From NCBI GenBank assembly GCA_012295275.1, contig CM022665.1, positions 27,534,446 through 27,581,945 of the forward strand: 47,500 nt of DNA. The letters are read 5' to 3'. Made by a program: the position numbers and the translations under genes. The notes under the pieces were generated by a model. That model saw only the letters and a list, made by a program, of their open reading frames with translations, did not search any database and was not told the origin of the DNA. Positions 1 through 28,559 of the stretch are shown one piece after another (within the stretch, counting starts at the first letter, position 1; every line of letters begins with the position of its first letter). The DNA is from Chrysomallon squamiferum (lineage: Eukaryota; Mollusca; Gastropoda; Neomphalida; Peltospiridae).

Positions 1-3000
1 ACCATTAAATTGCTGTGTCACTGTGTTTGGATTGTTCATTAACCAGTTTAATTAGCGTGCTGTGAATAATACATTGTTGTTGCAGTGTCTCTCATAAAGC
101 TTTAAAAGTAAGCCACAAGACTGTGTGTTGTCTTGGTGGTGGTTACCTGTACATAGCAACTCATGACTGCCTATTTTACATCATACCTGTGACATCGCAA
201 AAGACCGGACAGGTAAAAATCAATACACAGGTGTAACACTTAAAATAAGAATTGTTCTGACAGAAAGCAGGCTAGAACATGAATTTAAGGAAAGATGAAT
301 GCAATTATTACTTAATAATACAGGATTTCCATGATAAAACTTCCCTTGAAAAATAATGGACATTAAAAAAAAAAAAAAAAAAAAAAAGAAGTAAACATTG
401 GTTGACAGAAAGGGGAATGGTGTTTCTGTCATTATCCCAAAATTCAGACATTTTTAACCTTTAAATGTAAACTGTTATTAAATGGTTTGTGTGTGCATGT
501 GCATGTACATGTGCGTGTGCGTGTGCGTTGTGTGTGTGTATGTGTGTGTGTGTCAGCTTTTCCTTCTAATGCTGAAGACATTATATTACAGTATGTTATT
601 ATTTAAAAGTAACTTTTAAAGAACCTGCTAGAACACTTATTTACATTCTTTGTACTATAGTGTATAATTAGTTCCATTATCATTATTAATAAAAACCAGT
701 TGTGGCCACTGTTATTAATGTTTTTAAAATACTTTTGCCATGCTAGCAAAACTAAATTTGTGTATATGTAATATTATATAATATATAATTGTTTTTGGTT
801 TAAATCAGTTATATGTTTGAGATTTTAATCATTTGATTTTATTTTAAAATATTTGTTCTTACTTTCAATTATTATGACTAAGAAAAGATCAAATATTTGA
901 CACCTAACATGATTTATTAAGACTTTAGTAAACAAATGTTAATATTTTCTTACTTCTTTCTTTTAAACTGAAACTAAGAATTCCATTTTCATACTTTTTA
1001 AAACTGTATTTAACAATTTATCTTGTTCTTTTCTTTCTTTCTTTCTTTAATTTATTTTATTTTATTTTAGTTTAGTTTAGTTTAGTTTAGTTTTTGTTTT
1101 GTTTTATTTTATTTTATTTTATTTTTTTTTTAAGCTAAATATTCTTTTCAAATATCTTTTAAATATCTCCTCTACAAAGCAAATGGGCTATTTTTATATT
1201 AATACAATTTTTGGATGACTGGTTTTCTTAAACATTATTTTATTTAAAACCTATGCCACTTAGCCAATATATTTTATGATCTGTAAGATACTGTGAATTG
1301 TGGGTTTTGTTAGTGTTTATGTTATCTCAAGTGGGGCCTGTAATAAATTCTGACACTAGATTGCATGTAAACTTTATTTCATATGATATCTTAGTGGCCT
1401 CATTGAAAGACCTTATACTGGGTGACAAAAATCAAACAGAATTTTTAAAAGGTATTGGAAAAAATGAAGAAGGAAGAAACAAATAGTTTTTTAATTAAAC
1501 CTTTTCATTACAGAGATGGGTATGTTCATCTAGCAGCAACAGTTTGACAGACATGTTTTTAATTTTGACATTGTCATTTGCAAATTACATGGGCTTCTAG
1601 ATTGGGTACAAAAAATAGATATGGTTCATAGCACCATGCTCAGAATATATGCAAGAAATGTTAATTCACTATTCGTTACCAAAGTGAGTATGTCCATCTA
1701 GTGGGAACACATTTAACTGTAGACAATACTTTGCCTGGACCAGTGAAGGTGTTATATCAGCATTCTAGAGATTCTAAACTCAGTGTCTGCTAAAGTGGTC
1801 ACTATACAGGGAAAGTCAAAAGGTTACCAACATATTCAGCACACTATACACATTTCTCTTCTTCTGTTAAGGACCAAATTGATAATGAGAGAAATAGAAT
1901 CTTGTTGAATGATGAATTATTCCTTTTCAGTTAGCAACAAAGGACCTTTTATATGCATTTCCCTTTAAACAGGAAGGTGCATACCATAGTCTTTGATAAA
2001 TCATTGATGAGTTATTGGCCAGGGTGGACTGGGGAAGATTAATGTGATAGAAAAAACATCTCTGAAGATATCATGATTATTTAAAAGAAAGGTGAAGGAT
2101 CTTTTCACTTACTTTGTAGAATACTATAATGATAGTCATACATAAATAGATAAATAAAGCAATATTTTATAGAATCATCTTAATAAATAAATAAATAAAT
2201 AAAACAAAAATATTTTTTTTTTTACAGAACCATCATGAAAATTAAGTTAGATATTTAATTGACTCAATACAAATTTGTGTATGTAATTTTGTAAAATGTT
2301 AAATGCAACTTGTATCAAATTTAAGAGTAAAATGTAAGCAACTGAGATTTGATTAACTATTATTTAAAAAACAAATTAGAGAAATTTTTTAATAAAATTG
2401 TTTATTTGAGATGAAAATAATACTAAATTATTCATTTATGTCATTTTAAATTGTAACACAATCATTATAACACTCAGTTTATTCTCTGCTGTTTTAACTT
2501 TCCCATTCCAGACAGTGTATCATGACCAATTTATCAAAGGCCCTAGAATGTGTTTCTCTATCTAAAAAAATCTCTTGAAAGTGATTGTAAAAGAGTTGTC
2601 CATGTAACAGACTTCACTCCTCCTTATTGGTTTCATGCTTAACTGTATGCATGATACCATATAACTTTATATAAAAATGTCTATTACTGAATAACAGCTT
2701 TATTTAAGCTACTTTAACAGCTTGTTTTACAGTTTTATTGCAGAAGAAGCACAAGAAACTATCACTGTTGTGTTAATAACAAATGTATCAAATTGCAGGG
2801 GAAAGTAAATCAGGACTGAAACCATCAATCAAAGCATAGCTGACTTCTAACCAGTTTAATGAATCATGAATGATTTTCTTTTGCTTTCGAGTATAGATTT
2901 TATAATTTACAGCCTTGTATTGTGTGATAAGTACAAGCTAAGACATGAAAACTGGCATGTATATTACCTGTGTGTGTTCACTATACACATGTATTCTGTT

Positions 3001-4099
3001 CACAGGAAGACATTACAACAGCTTTGTCAGTCACCAGGCAGAGCTAGACCAAACTGGAATTAAACATTTAAAAATGCTTGACCACATTTGTTGAAGATAA
3101 TTTCAGATCTAGCTTGCTTTTCACATGAATGAATAAATATATGTGTACTTAGTTATATCTCATCGTACATGATTAATTATTAATAGTGACATATGGAATT
3201 TGTTTTTGTATTTTAATCATATCAAAGTAGAAACCCACTGCTATTACACCTGTGTTTTCATTATCAGTTAGCAGTAGGGGCTTTTTCAACTACTTGTTGA
3301 GGGGGTATTGGTTGTATCAGAAAATAGCTCAGTAGGCAAACATAATTTAATTTGTTCATTTAAACATTATTTATATAACAGAGATCTTCTAGAAATTGAA
3401 ATGCTAACCTAAATTTCCTATAAATATATAGAAACACAGAATTATATATATATCTGTATCTGTATGTCAGTGACTATACATAAATTATTATTTCCAGTTA
3501 CCTGTAATTCAGTAATTCAGAAAAAGAGAATAGAGAAAAGAACTAATTTAATTTTCCCTTTGATTTCAGACTTATGAACACCCTATATATTGATAGAAAC
3601 ACAAATGCACATGTATGTATCTATAAGTATGTCTATAACTCTGCATAAACCCATTATTTCTAAAGCTATTTGAGTAAACAAAATTATTTGATGACAAACA
3701 GAATGAATACATTTTATTTACCTATAAACAGAAACCTAACAGTATGTGAAAGAAAAAGTTTGAACTATATATCAGATGACCACAACCAAATCTAACATAT
3801 TGGACACATAATAGATCGGGTGTTTGACAATTGTGCCTTTGTGACCTACTTTTTAATAAGCCTTAAGCCTGAAACCAACTGTTGTTACAGAAAGCCAAAA
3901 TAAACTAACTGTGTTGATATTAAACATTTTCTTTATCTTCCATTTCTGTTTGGGGTGTGTTGTTGCTTAGTAGGAATTCACATACATGTAATATCAACTT
4001 TGTGTTGGCTTGTGGGTTTGGGTTCTCACTCTGAAAGAGCAGAACATTATTAAAATGCCACCTATATTGTAATTTATGGGTAGATTATAGCTAAATGGT

Positions 4100-4154
<55 letters not shown>

Positions 4155-5427
4155 TGCTTTGTAACTGTGGAATAAAAATATTGAGATTGAGTAAAACCTT
4201 TTTATTTTTTTCTTTCATTTGGGCTTGTTGATATATTCCAGAAGAAAATATTTTTTCTTTTTTCACTCATTGATTTTTTTTTTCAATAGAATTCAATAGT
4301 GCTTAGTTTACATAGTGATTTCTATTACTTTGGAATTTCAGGGTAATCACATGTGTAAATGTTGGGTACAGTTCACTGCAATAAAGCTGATCAGTAAATT
4401 TAAAGGGAGTCACTCAGTTTTATTTGATTTGAAACAGAATCTGTAGATCCTGTTGGGAATAATTGTTATTCCAAAGTATACGCCATAGATCTAGTTAATA
4501 CTTATATTTAATTCCAAAGTTTCAAAATTCTTATATGTATTTTTATGTATGAAGCATCTTTTCACTGATCAAATAGAAAAAGTTCAAAATAATACTCTGT
4601 GATAATGAAAGTATGCCCTTTTTTTTTTATGTCTGTATGTCAAATGATATAACATTGGTTTGCCTGTCTCTGATAAAAATATATAAGGAAAAAAAACCTC
4701 CTCCTCAAAAAAACAAATTGATGTTGTTAATACTCCCTGTATCAGTATTTCATATTATTGTAGTCTACAAGTTTATGGCACGTTAGCTCTTAAAAGAACC
4801 TATGAATATAGATAGATATGTTTATTTTTTATTTTAAAGTACAAGAACCTCTTTTATGTATTTTATTGTCTGTAGTGAAATTTATTTTAAATGTATGAAT
4901 TTTTGTTTTCGCTTTAATGAAGTTGAAGTAGAACAAACAATACTCCATACATAACTAGTTTTACATTCTTGTGTATTCATGGCTATCCTAAATGCCTACC
5001 TACTTTAAAAATAAAAAATAAATGTAAAGAAACAACAACAAAACAAACACCAGTGCTGTCAATATCTGAAGAAAAAAAAGAAGAGAAAAAAGAAAAAGAA
5101 ATTTAACATTAAACAGAAACAATAAATCCAGCTAGAAATACCTGTCAATCAAAAGAAAAAAATGTTCATGAAAAGCCGTCTCATTGATCAAATGGAAAAA
5201 ATTCAAAATACTATACTATAATAATACCACTATGGCATGTTTTTCATTTCTTTATATCAAAGGATTTAGTGTGTGTTTAGTGTTTGTCTATCTCTGGTAA
5301 AATTTACATTAAAAAAATCACCAGTGCTCTTAGTTCACAGAAATACAGTGGTGATTTCAAAATTTATGATAATGATTATGTTTAGCTCCTAAAAGAACAT
5401 ATTTTTTTTACTGAAATAAATAAATAA

Positions 5428-5471
<44 letters not shown>

Positions 5472-6402
5472 TTGTTTGGGTGGGTTTTTTTGTGTGTGTA
5501 TGTGAGCATCTGTGTGTGTGTGTGCATGTGTGCACCAATATTTGTGTAATAAATATAGATGTAAAATTTCTACAACAAAGCTTAGTTTGATAATGTCTTA
5601 TGTTCTTTAGCATAATTAAAAATAAAATAAATAAAAAAGACAAATAATTTAGCTTTGCAAGTAAAGCGATAAAACCATTGATGTTGAGATTAACATCGTG
5701 GATCCAGTTTCTCATTTTAAGAAAATATTAGGTAATGTGTTTTCTTGGATAATGGGAATTAGAAAATTAGTAAAAATATGTGTAAGGCAACATTCCTGTC
5801 TGTTTTGTCACTAACATACTAACCCACTAACCAAACACTGTTTGATTTTAATTCACTAAATCTAGTATTACTGATACCTTGAAATCTGTTAGCATGTTAA
5901 AGACAGTGAATTATGCTGTTGGTATTTTCTGATACTGACTTTTTGATATAAAAATGTAATTTTAATCATAATAGCATAAGCTTTGAACATTTTAATTTTC
6001 TTTTGGTAACTAATGAATAAGTAAAGTTTTGTTTGTGTTTTATTGTTTCTTTATGTGTTGTATGTTTCATCATACATATATTATCAACTTTTGTTCTGTG
6101 TTTGTTTTATTATGGTTATCTAGAAGTCACAAACAGTATATAATAGTATTACCAAACATTTGTTTATTTACTGAACATTTTTGAATATATACATACATAC
6201 ATGGATGCATGCTTACATAAATACATACACTTATACACATAAAGTCACGTACACATATAAATATATACATTCATTTATATAAACACAACACACAGTTACT
6301 ATATAAAAAATCCTAATAACAAAAACACAGACACAGACACAAAAACAATACAGTTTTCATGATCAGTAATTTTTCATGTGTTTAAATTATTTTATTTTAC
6401 AG
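1..6402 (+). other. 3' part of a long MOK intron (non-coding)
   Basis: No exon of the upstream half of a MOK-type kinase (glycine loop, VAIK-type lysine, alpha-C helix) was found when reading this stretch in the + frames, so it is taken as the intron preceding the HRD exon at 6403. It holds simple repeats (poly-A 365-387; GT-rich 485-552; TTTC/TTTTA/TTTAG tracts about 1030-1135; (TG)n 4104-4153; ATAA plus (TA)n about 5415-5468) and a diverged pair of segments at about 4555-4802 and 5174-5400. Small non-coding RNAs would not be visible to this reading. Confidence 0.7.
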
Positions 6403-15824
<9,422 letters not shown>

Positions 15825-16152
15825 CCTATTTTGCAAGTATCTGCTACCACTGTGCCAATCTAGACTTTGTTACCTCTCAAAGTGCTCATTATGTGTCTTT
15901 GGTTTTACAGTCAGCCATTCTTGTCTGGATCTTGTCTCAGTACTGACTTCAGTTTACATAACATTTAAACAAATAAATACAAAAGGGGAGAGAGTGATAT
16001 AATATCCATTATCATGAAGAATATTTGAAATTTTTGGTTCCATTGAGATGATTCATTTTGGAATCCTTTCAAGAAGCTAAAGCAATCAGTTTAATTTCAT
16101 TGTTTTGTATTTTTAAATCTTTATTTTGTTGTAACACTGGTAAGTAATTTTG

Positions 16153-16158
16153 AATAAA
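16153..16158 (+). terminator. Polyadenylation signal AATAAA of MOK
   Basis: AATAAA about 330 bases after the MOK stop at 15822-15824, the first good hexamer set in an appropriate context. A 3' end near 16175-16190 is inferred. Confidence 0.6.
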
Positions 16159-16778
16159 GCTATTTACCAAATGTAAATAATAAGATAAACATTTTGTCTT
16201 TTAAAATCCTTGAATGTGAATTATGATAATTATATACTATGGTTGTTGTTGTTTTTAAAAGATTTACTGATTTTGTTTATAGAGAAAATGACTTCTGCTT
16301 GTTCAGCAGGCATCCAAATCTGACTGAATCTATGACATATGTAGAAATACTGATGATATATATACAATGTATATATACATATATATATGTGTGTGTGTTT
16401 GTGTAAAATCACTGACACACTGACAACTATTGTGAATTAAATATTATGCTTCTAATGATAGATCCATAATATTATTTTTAATTGTGATCAGTGCCAAGGT
16501 ATGTTGTATGAACATAATTATTATATGAGTGTAGTTTATAAATATATTTAGTTAAATAAAATAAACTAAATAATGCTCACTAAATGATATGTATTCAAAA
16601 ACAAGTATTACAAATATCATTTTTTTTAATTTTTGCTTTTAACATTAGTAAGCATAAAGCAAATAGGAACAGAATGGGTGATGGTTTATATATATTTTTA
16701 GATTGATATTTAAAAGAGTGAAATGTTTTGCTAAATACATAATAAAATTTATGATACTTGCCTAAAGAAGAAACAAAC

Positions 16779-16912
16779 TGTAATGTATTTAATAATATTA
16801 CATTCTCTCATAACACAGGAGACATCAAATAAATACTGTGATATGTGTCTCAGAAAAGAAGATGGTTGTAACATACTTAATAATATTACATACTGATTCC
16901 CTCATAATATAT
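16779..16912. repeat. Diverged tandem duplication, about 87-bp period
   Basis: TGTAATGTATTTAATAATATTACAT at 16779 recurs as TGTAACATACTTAATAATATTACAT near 16866. Both are followed within 20 bases by a CTCATAA segment. Confidence 0.75.
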
Positions 16913-17270
16913 TATAAAAACTTTTATTATTATTATAGTTTGGTAAGTTCCAAGTATTTGCTAGACATGGAAAGAAATTTAAATTTAATAATTTTTGTCT
17001 AAATGATAAATAATTTTATTATAAATAGTAATATCATCATAAAATGTGATATCTGGAGTAAACTTTAACTTATTAATGGTATTAAGTACTGACTATCCAG
17101 TGTGATATATAAGAAACTACTGATTTTAGAGGTTGATGCAGGATGTATCTGCTGACTGTGTAATGTGACAGTATTATAGAAAAGTGTCTAAGTACTGGAA
17201 TGCAGTACGGACACTGTCAAACAGTGCACACTCCTATCTATCTGTGATATTTTATACATATACTGTGTTA

Positions 17271-17701
17271 GCCTGTTAGGAACATTAGATTAACACAAAT
17301 GAAAATTAAACTGCAATAACAGATTTGAAAATAAGATTACTGCATACATATAGTATACACAAATGTACACATGTAAAATGATAAACATAGCAAAGAGGCA
17401 TACACATAAAATAGAAAAATGAAAGCATGCATAAATGATACCTACACACACATAACATGCTAACCTACCACTGTTATACACATGTATACACACACACAAA
17501 CACACACATACACATTTACACATATCTAACATAATAAAACACATTCACATAGCCATATGCAAAAATGTGCACACACACACACACATGTATATATGCACAC
17601 AATGTAATCTAAAAACTGGTGTATATATATTTATATATATATATATTAATAATCACAATGTTGTGTTTCACACATATATGCATTTAATGTTCCTAACAGG
17701 C
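17271..17701. mobile_element. Candidate MITE-like element with 17-bp terminal inverted repeats
   Basis: GCCTGTTAGGAACATTA at 17271-17287 is the exact reverse complement of TAATGTTCCTAACAGGC at 17685-17701. The 431-bp interior is non-coding and rich in CA/TA dinucleotides. No clear target-site duplication is visible at the flanks, so assignment to a superfamily is not possible. Confidence 0.5.
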
Positions 17702-18641
17702 CATTATATTTATATTTCATATTTAATTGTATTGTGTGAGATACTTAGTGCTGTACATTCTCTTGTAAATTATTCTATTTTTATTGTATTTTTATGGGTG
17801 TATTTTCTGTTAACCAAAATCTTTGTATTTACCTAAAGGTGAAGCAAGTTCAAATAAAATAACAAAAACATAGTTTTGTGCATATTATATATATATTTTT
17901 TTTTATGAATAGGTTTAATAAACAAAAAGAAAAACTCTTTCAGCATACCAATTTTCTGATAAACCTGCAAATTTGAGCATGTGCAGTATATTTAATAAAA
18001 GCAAAATATATATATTTTTTTTTTCAGCATAGCAATAATAATGATGATAATGACAATGACTATAATTAATAAATAATGATGATAAAACATTTAGTACAAT
18101 TAGAATTGTCTCCCATTTGACCTTTTCTAACCCAAAACTCAAATACATAAAATATATTTAGCAGGAATCTCCTCTGAAATACCAAGGAGATTATTTTACC
18201 AATTTCTATAACTGGTGATTTCATGACCGATTTCTATGATTGGTTCCTAAAGTTGTTAAGAATGATTCCAGTCACAAGCTTCAGAATTAGTTGCAGATAT
18301 TTTTCACATTTTTTTGTTTCTGCTTCTACAGACATTTGTAAATCATTCGTTAGTACCATGGATGAATTCAACATATATAAAGTTGCTCATTATATAATTT
18401 AATGTATGTACAGCATATTAAAATTTTGCTAAAAGCCTGTTAAAACATTCAAATTGTTTTGCTTCCAGTCAATATGTACAGATTGCATTGATGCCTGTCA
18501 TCTTTAAAATGTTGTGTAGCTTAATTTTGTATCATCTTGTGTCATATCACAGCTTTTATTTTATATTTTCCAAATAAACAAATATTTTAAAAATTTACAG
18601 AAAATATTTTGTTGGAATATGTCATACATCAGTTGCATTGC

Positions 18642-18652
18642 AAGGGAGATAA
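18642..18652 (+). repeat. AAGGGAGATAA motif, copy 1
   Basis: One of three exact copies of this 11-mer in the window; by base composition about 0.03 would be expected. Confidence 0.6.
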
Positions 18653-19463
18653 AACCAATAAAATAAAATGTTCTTACATAATCAGTGTCAGTTCCTCTTT
18701 TCACTTGTAATATGTTTTCTTAGAATTTTTGTTTGAAGTGTCATTAATCTCTTTCTATTTCATTCATTCATTTAAACTTGATGTTGTGTTGTTTTTTCAA
18801 CTATTATTTTTTAAACAATTTAAGTAATAATATTAATTTGAAATTTTACAGAAAACTTCTATGTACATAGATATTTTAAAATAGTGTTATATGTGTGTAC
18901 AAATATGTCAGAGTGAAGATCACTAGTTTACTATGTAATCTAGCCTTATATTGAACTGTTTACAGCTGATCTCTGTTATATATGAAACACTAATTATCAC
19001 TAATTTAATTATAAAATAAGTAAATAAATTTTATTTTGCCCATGTTCCTTCAGACATTTCTTAATGCAGTCCTTCATGGTGCCTGTGACATTAAGCAGTG
19101 CAAAAAAAATGGTGGTATCTTTTCATCACTGTTTTTGAAATGATAAAATTTTCATGAAAGTACTGGTTACAGTACTACTACTACTGTTATTATTATTATT
19201 ATTATTTCCTTCAATGCCAACATATTGTTATTATTATTTTATTTTTTTTAATTCCTGGGATAATTGTCTAACAGATAATGTAATCCAGCTAAAACTTGTT
19301 TATAATGTGTTCTTTTGAAATAGTATGTTTGGAATGTTTCACCATTTGAAGTTTGAAAAAACATTCAGCAGATAGGTTTTGTTATAAGTGAAATAAAATA
19401 ATATTTTTTACAATATTCTTAATAACAGATACACATATAATATTTAATTTTGTTAGAATGCAG

Positions 19464-19567
19464 ACATTTTTCAGCCTTTTATAAAATGTAAAGATATTTT
19501 TTCTGTTATCATTTCATGGTTTGTCCCATGAAAATATTTTTACATTTTATGAAAGGCTGAAAAATGT
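19464..19567 (+). ncRNA. Candidate hairpin RNA: 38-bp stem, 28-nt loop
   Basis: Bases 19464-19501 pair with 19530-19567 without a single gap. All 38 positions pair in + strand RNA, 35 as Watson-Crick and three as G-U. The same three positions are A-C mismatches in the antisense RNA. The loop (19502-19529) contains a further small palindrome, TTTCATGG...CCATGAAA. It sits 3.3 kb past the MOK stop, in the interval between convergent genes. It could be a hairpin-siRNA or microRNA-like precursor, or the remnant of a foldback transposon; nothing in the sequence shows that it is transcribed. Confidence 0.45.
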
Positions 19568-20304
19568 GAAGAATATTGTTAGATCCAAATAAAATGAATG
19601 ATCATCTGTATATTTTGAACATATTTATATATCTAAATTCTTTTAATTTTTTGTTTATTCTCTACTTATTAAATTTTTAATTTGTATAATTTATTATTTG
19701 AGTTTAAACTTTTTTGGAAAGTAGATGCTTTTTATAGAATTTTTTTTCTTGTAAATGTTGCTATCATTTTATAAGATGTAGTACAAAATTCTTAAGGTTT
19801 TAAAGAACACACTAACTTCTCAGATATAGTGTTCAGTTAACTGTAGAAATAAATATATATTTATTGTACAGATGAAAATAAAACAATTTATTAATATATA
19901 ATTTTGTTGTTTTGTTCTAATATTTTTATTTTTATTTATTTATTTATTTTTTTTTTGGATTGTTATATTTCAAAAATTTACAAATTTATTAACACTGTTC
20001 TCTTTGTAAAAATTAATGAATAAAAAATAAGAAACCTTTTAAGTGAACTGGTTTTGACTGGAAAAAACATTAAAAACTGACATTTACTGTTTTTGAAAAA
20101 TGTAATATTGCAATTCCCATTTGATTTGACATTTAGAGAGAAAAAAAGGCCAGACAAAAAAAAAAAACCCACCCCCAAAACAACAACAAATAATTATAAA
20201 TTAATGTACAGCAACAATTTACTAGATAACTAATTTAATAAAAATTTAATTTTATGTAAGTTATTTCATCACACCTGCTCAGTAGCAATGGACTGGTATG
20301 TACA

Positions 20305-20315
20305 AAGGGAGATAA
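20305..20315 (+). repeat. AAGGGAGATAA motif, copy 2
   Basis: Exact copy of the 11-mer also found at 18642 and, inverted, at 32748. Confidence 0.6.
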
Positions 20316-22539
20316 ATCTAGAAAACTAAGCTTTGCAACTTTTATTTATTAATAGTGGCTTTAGGTTGTTGATTATATTTTGGTTTTTCAAACAGAATGA
20401 TGCACTGTAAAAAGCAGCGTTGATGGGATAATTAATGTTAGATTTGAACAAAAGGTCATGGCATTTTTTCAAAAGTTAGCATTTGAGCATGTGATTGTTT
20501 CTTTCACACGTGAGTGAAATATTTTACATATACATATTCTGAAAGATGAACAAAATGGCTGACATATGAATAAATCTATTTACAGATATCTAAATTTTTT
20601 CTTTGAACTTCACTTAATCCATGCTTGGACCCAATAGCAACTCCATATTATAAAATCTACTATATTTCTTCAGTCAGTAATAAGAAATCTTTTATACAGT
20701 CTCCCCATAGACAGAAAACATTCCAAGCTCTGTGATGATCATGGTGCAATGTCTGGAAAAGTAAATATGCAAATTGCATGGTATTCTGAGATAGGCTGAT
20801 CCCAAAAACCATTAACAGGTATAAAACAACAACAACAACAACAAAAAAAAAAAACCACAATGATATTAAAGAAAAGTCAAAATTGCTCAATTCCATATTG
20901 AATTTTATTCTTTAAAATGTATTTCACCACCAGTTACAAATATCACAGTGCAGTCTGAATCATTTTCATAAATCCTTATGAAATAAACAAGTAGAATAAA
21001 ACCATTGTAAGATTACTACAAAAGTTGTTGAATATATATAATCAAAAGGTTCACAATCTGAAACATTTATTTAAAAAATAATAAATCTTCAGAATGGAAA
21101 ATAAAGGACCTCAGTTTTGATGACAGTAATAATTGTAATATTAACAAAAAATGTTATGTACATTAAGAATGTTACATATATTAACAAATGATAGTTCACG
21201 CCAGTGAAAAACGACACACTAAACATATCAGTGGGTTATAATTTAATATGGTAATTCAATCGTCCACATTTGACGATTTCAATGACGTAAATACTTCCAT
21301 TATAATTTCAGTATTCTTCTATTATTCATAATTAATATAATTATTTAATTTCATTTATAACTTTTATCTAAGTTACTACATCCTGAACATTTAAAATGTC
21401 TGACAAACTGTAATATGTTTAAGGAAAGGGGCTTGGTATTGACAAAACTGCATTTGGTTTATAATTTCAAAAATTAATGTGTTGTATGTATTTGCCATCA
21501 TCTGTTTGGCTAAGTCTCTATACAGGTTTCATAATTATGCTAAATATTAGCATCTGTTTATTTTTTCTTCTGTCATTTTGGTGATTATACATTGAGCTGT
21601 AATGATGTAAAAACTATTGTGTTTAGTCTAAAAGTTAATTTCAGACCAGCTGACTAAAATAAATGATGAAAAACAATTTAAAACATGTATCTATTTACAA
21701 ATGAAATATCATATTCATTTTTATATTTCTTTGTACAAAGAGCTTGATGGTTTTAACAGTATTTTATTGTTTCACATATTTAACACAAAGACAATACATG
21801 TTTTAATAATAAAAGATTTAAAAAACCCAAAACATAACTGAAATGGGTTAAAATAAAAATATAATTACGAAAAATATATATTTGGTGTTTTTACAAGGCA
21901 GAATATGATATCATATAATGACAACAAAGTACAGTTTCTGTTTCAAAACAAAACCTGTTATATAGCCTATAAAAATCTGAAAGTTGATAAATGTTATAAA
22001 ACATAAGAATTTTACTGATTAAAAATTGATGATCTGTATTTCCATATAATCAGAAATTTTTTAAAAATGGAAAAAATTAAATACATTTAGAAGTAAATTA
22101 ACTAAAAAAAAAAAAAATCATGACTATATTTTCATCATCCCTGAAATTCTGTTCTAATTAATCACACAATTAAGGCTTACAAAAGAAAAGTGACTGTAAA
22201 ACAATGGGAGGAAAAAATAACAGCCTGATATCTTAATTCTTTCGACATACAATAGCAGATCCAAACCGATGACAGTATGATTGTGAAGATCTTTTCAGAG
22301 TATAATATATATTTTTACGTTTCTAAACAAACAGATTTAAAAATGAAAATTATCACCATCTAGTTATTTTCACATAATTACTTAATAATTTTCCTGTTAG
22401 TCTCAAACAGCCATCTTATCCAGAACCCTTATTAACAAATATATAAATTAAAATAATATAATGAACAACATCTTTGTTTATGGATATGCAGACCTTTTTT
22501 TTTTATCTTTCATATCGTATATCAAAGACAGATATTTTT

Positions 22540-22552
22540 TTTATTGTTTATT
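22540..22552 (-). terminator. Paired polyadenylation signals of ANKEF1
   Basis: On the minus strand AATAAA occurs at 22547-22552 and again at 22540-22545, 53-65 bases after the ANKEF1 stop (22605-22607). Confidence 0.6.
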
Positions 22553-22604
22553 TTGTTAAAGTTCACTGTAGTAGGGCAGTAAAAACAAAAAAACACTTCT
22601 AGTA

Positions 22605-28376
<5,772 letters not shown>

Positions 28377-28559
28377 TTTTATTTTATTTTGGTTTCGGAC
28401 AAATGCTATCTACATTTAACAGTTAACTACTAAAAGTAAATCAGTTCATCAGCTTTCTTTAAAAAATAACATAATGTTATTATGTTATCATTATTATTTT
28501 GTTTTCAATAATAATATATTTTTAAGATCAAGCTAACTTATGCTCACAAATAATATTCA

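Larger units (their letters stand above)
16190..22535. other. Intergenic interval between convergent MOK and ANKEF1
   Basis: No coding frame with recognisable similarity or splice structure. It holds a duplicated segment (about 16780-16912), an inverted-repeat element (17271-17701), a foldback (19464-19567), two AAGGGAGATAA motifs (18642, 20305), a TTCAATGCCAA motif next to a TTA run (19210), and many A/T runs. Confidence 0.75.

Noticed and set aside
1298-1486. 62-codon + strand frame that might have been an upstream MOK exon
   Set aside because: No kinase motif (no glycine loop, no catalytic lysine, no REI helix) and no fitting splice sites.
5389-5715. 108-codon minus-strand frame
   Set aside because: Runs through (TA)n and GT repeats; composition-driven (YIYIYI, THTH).
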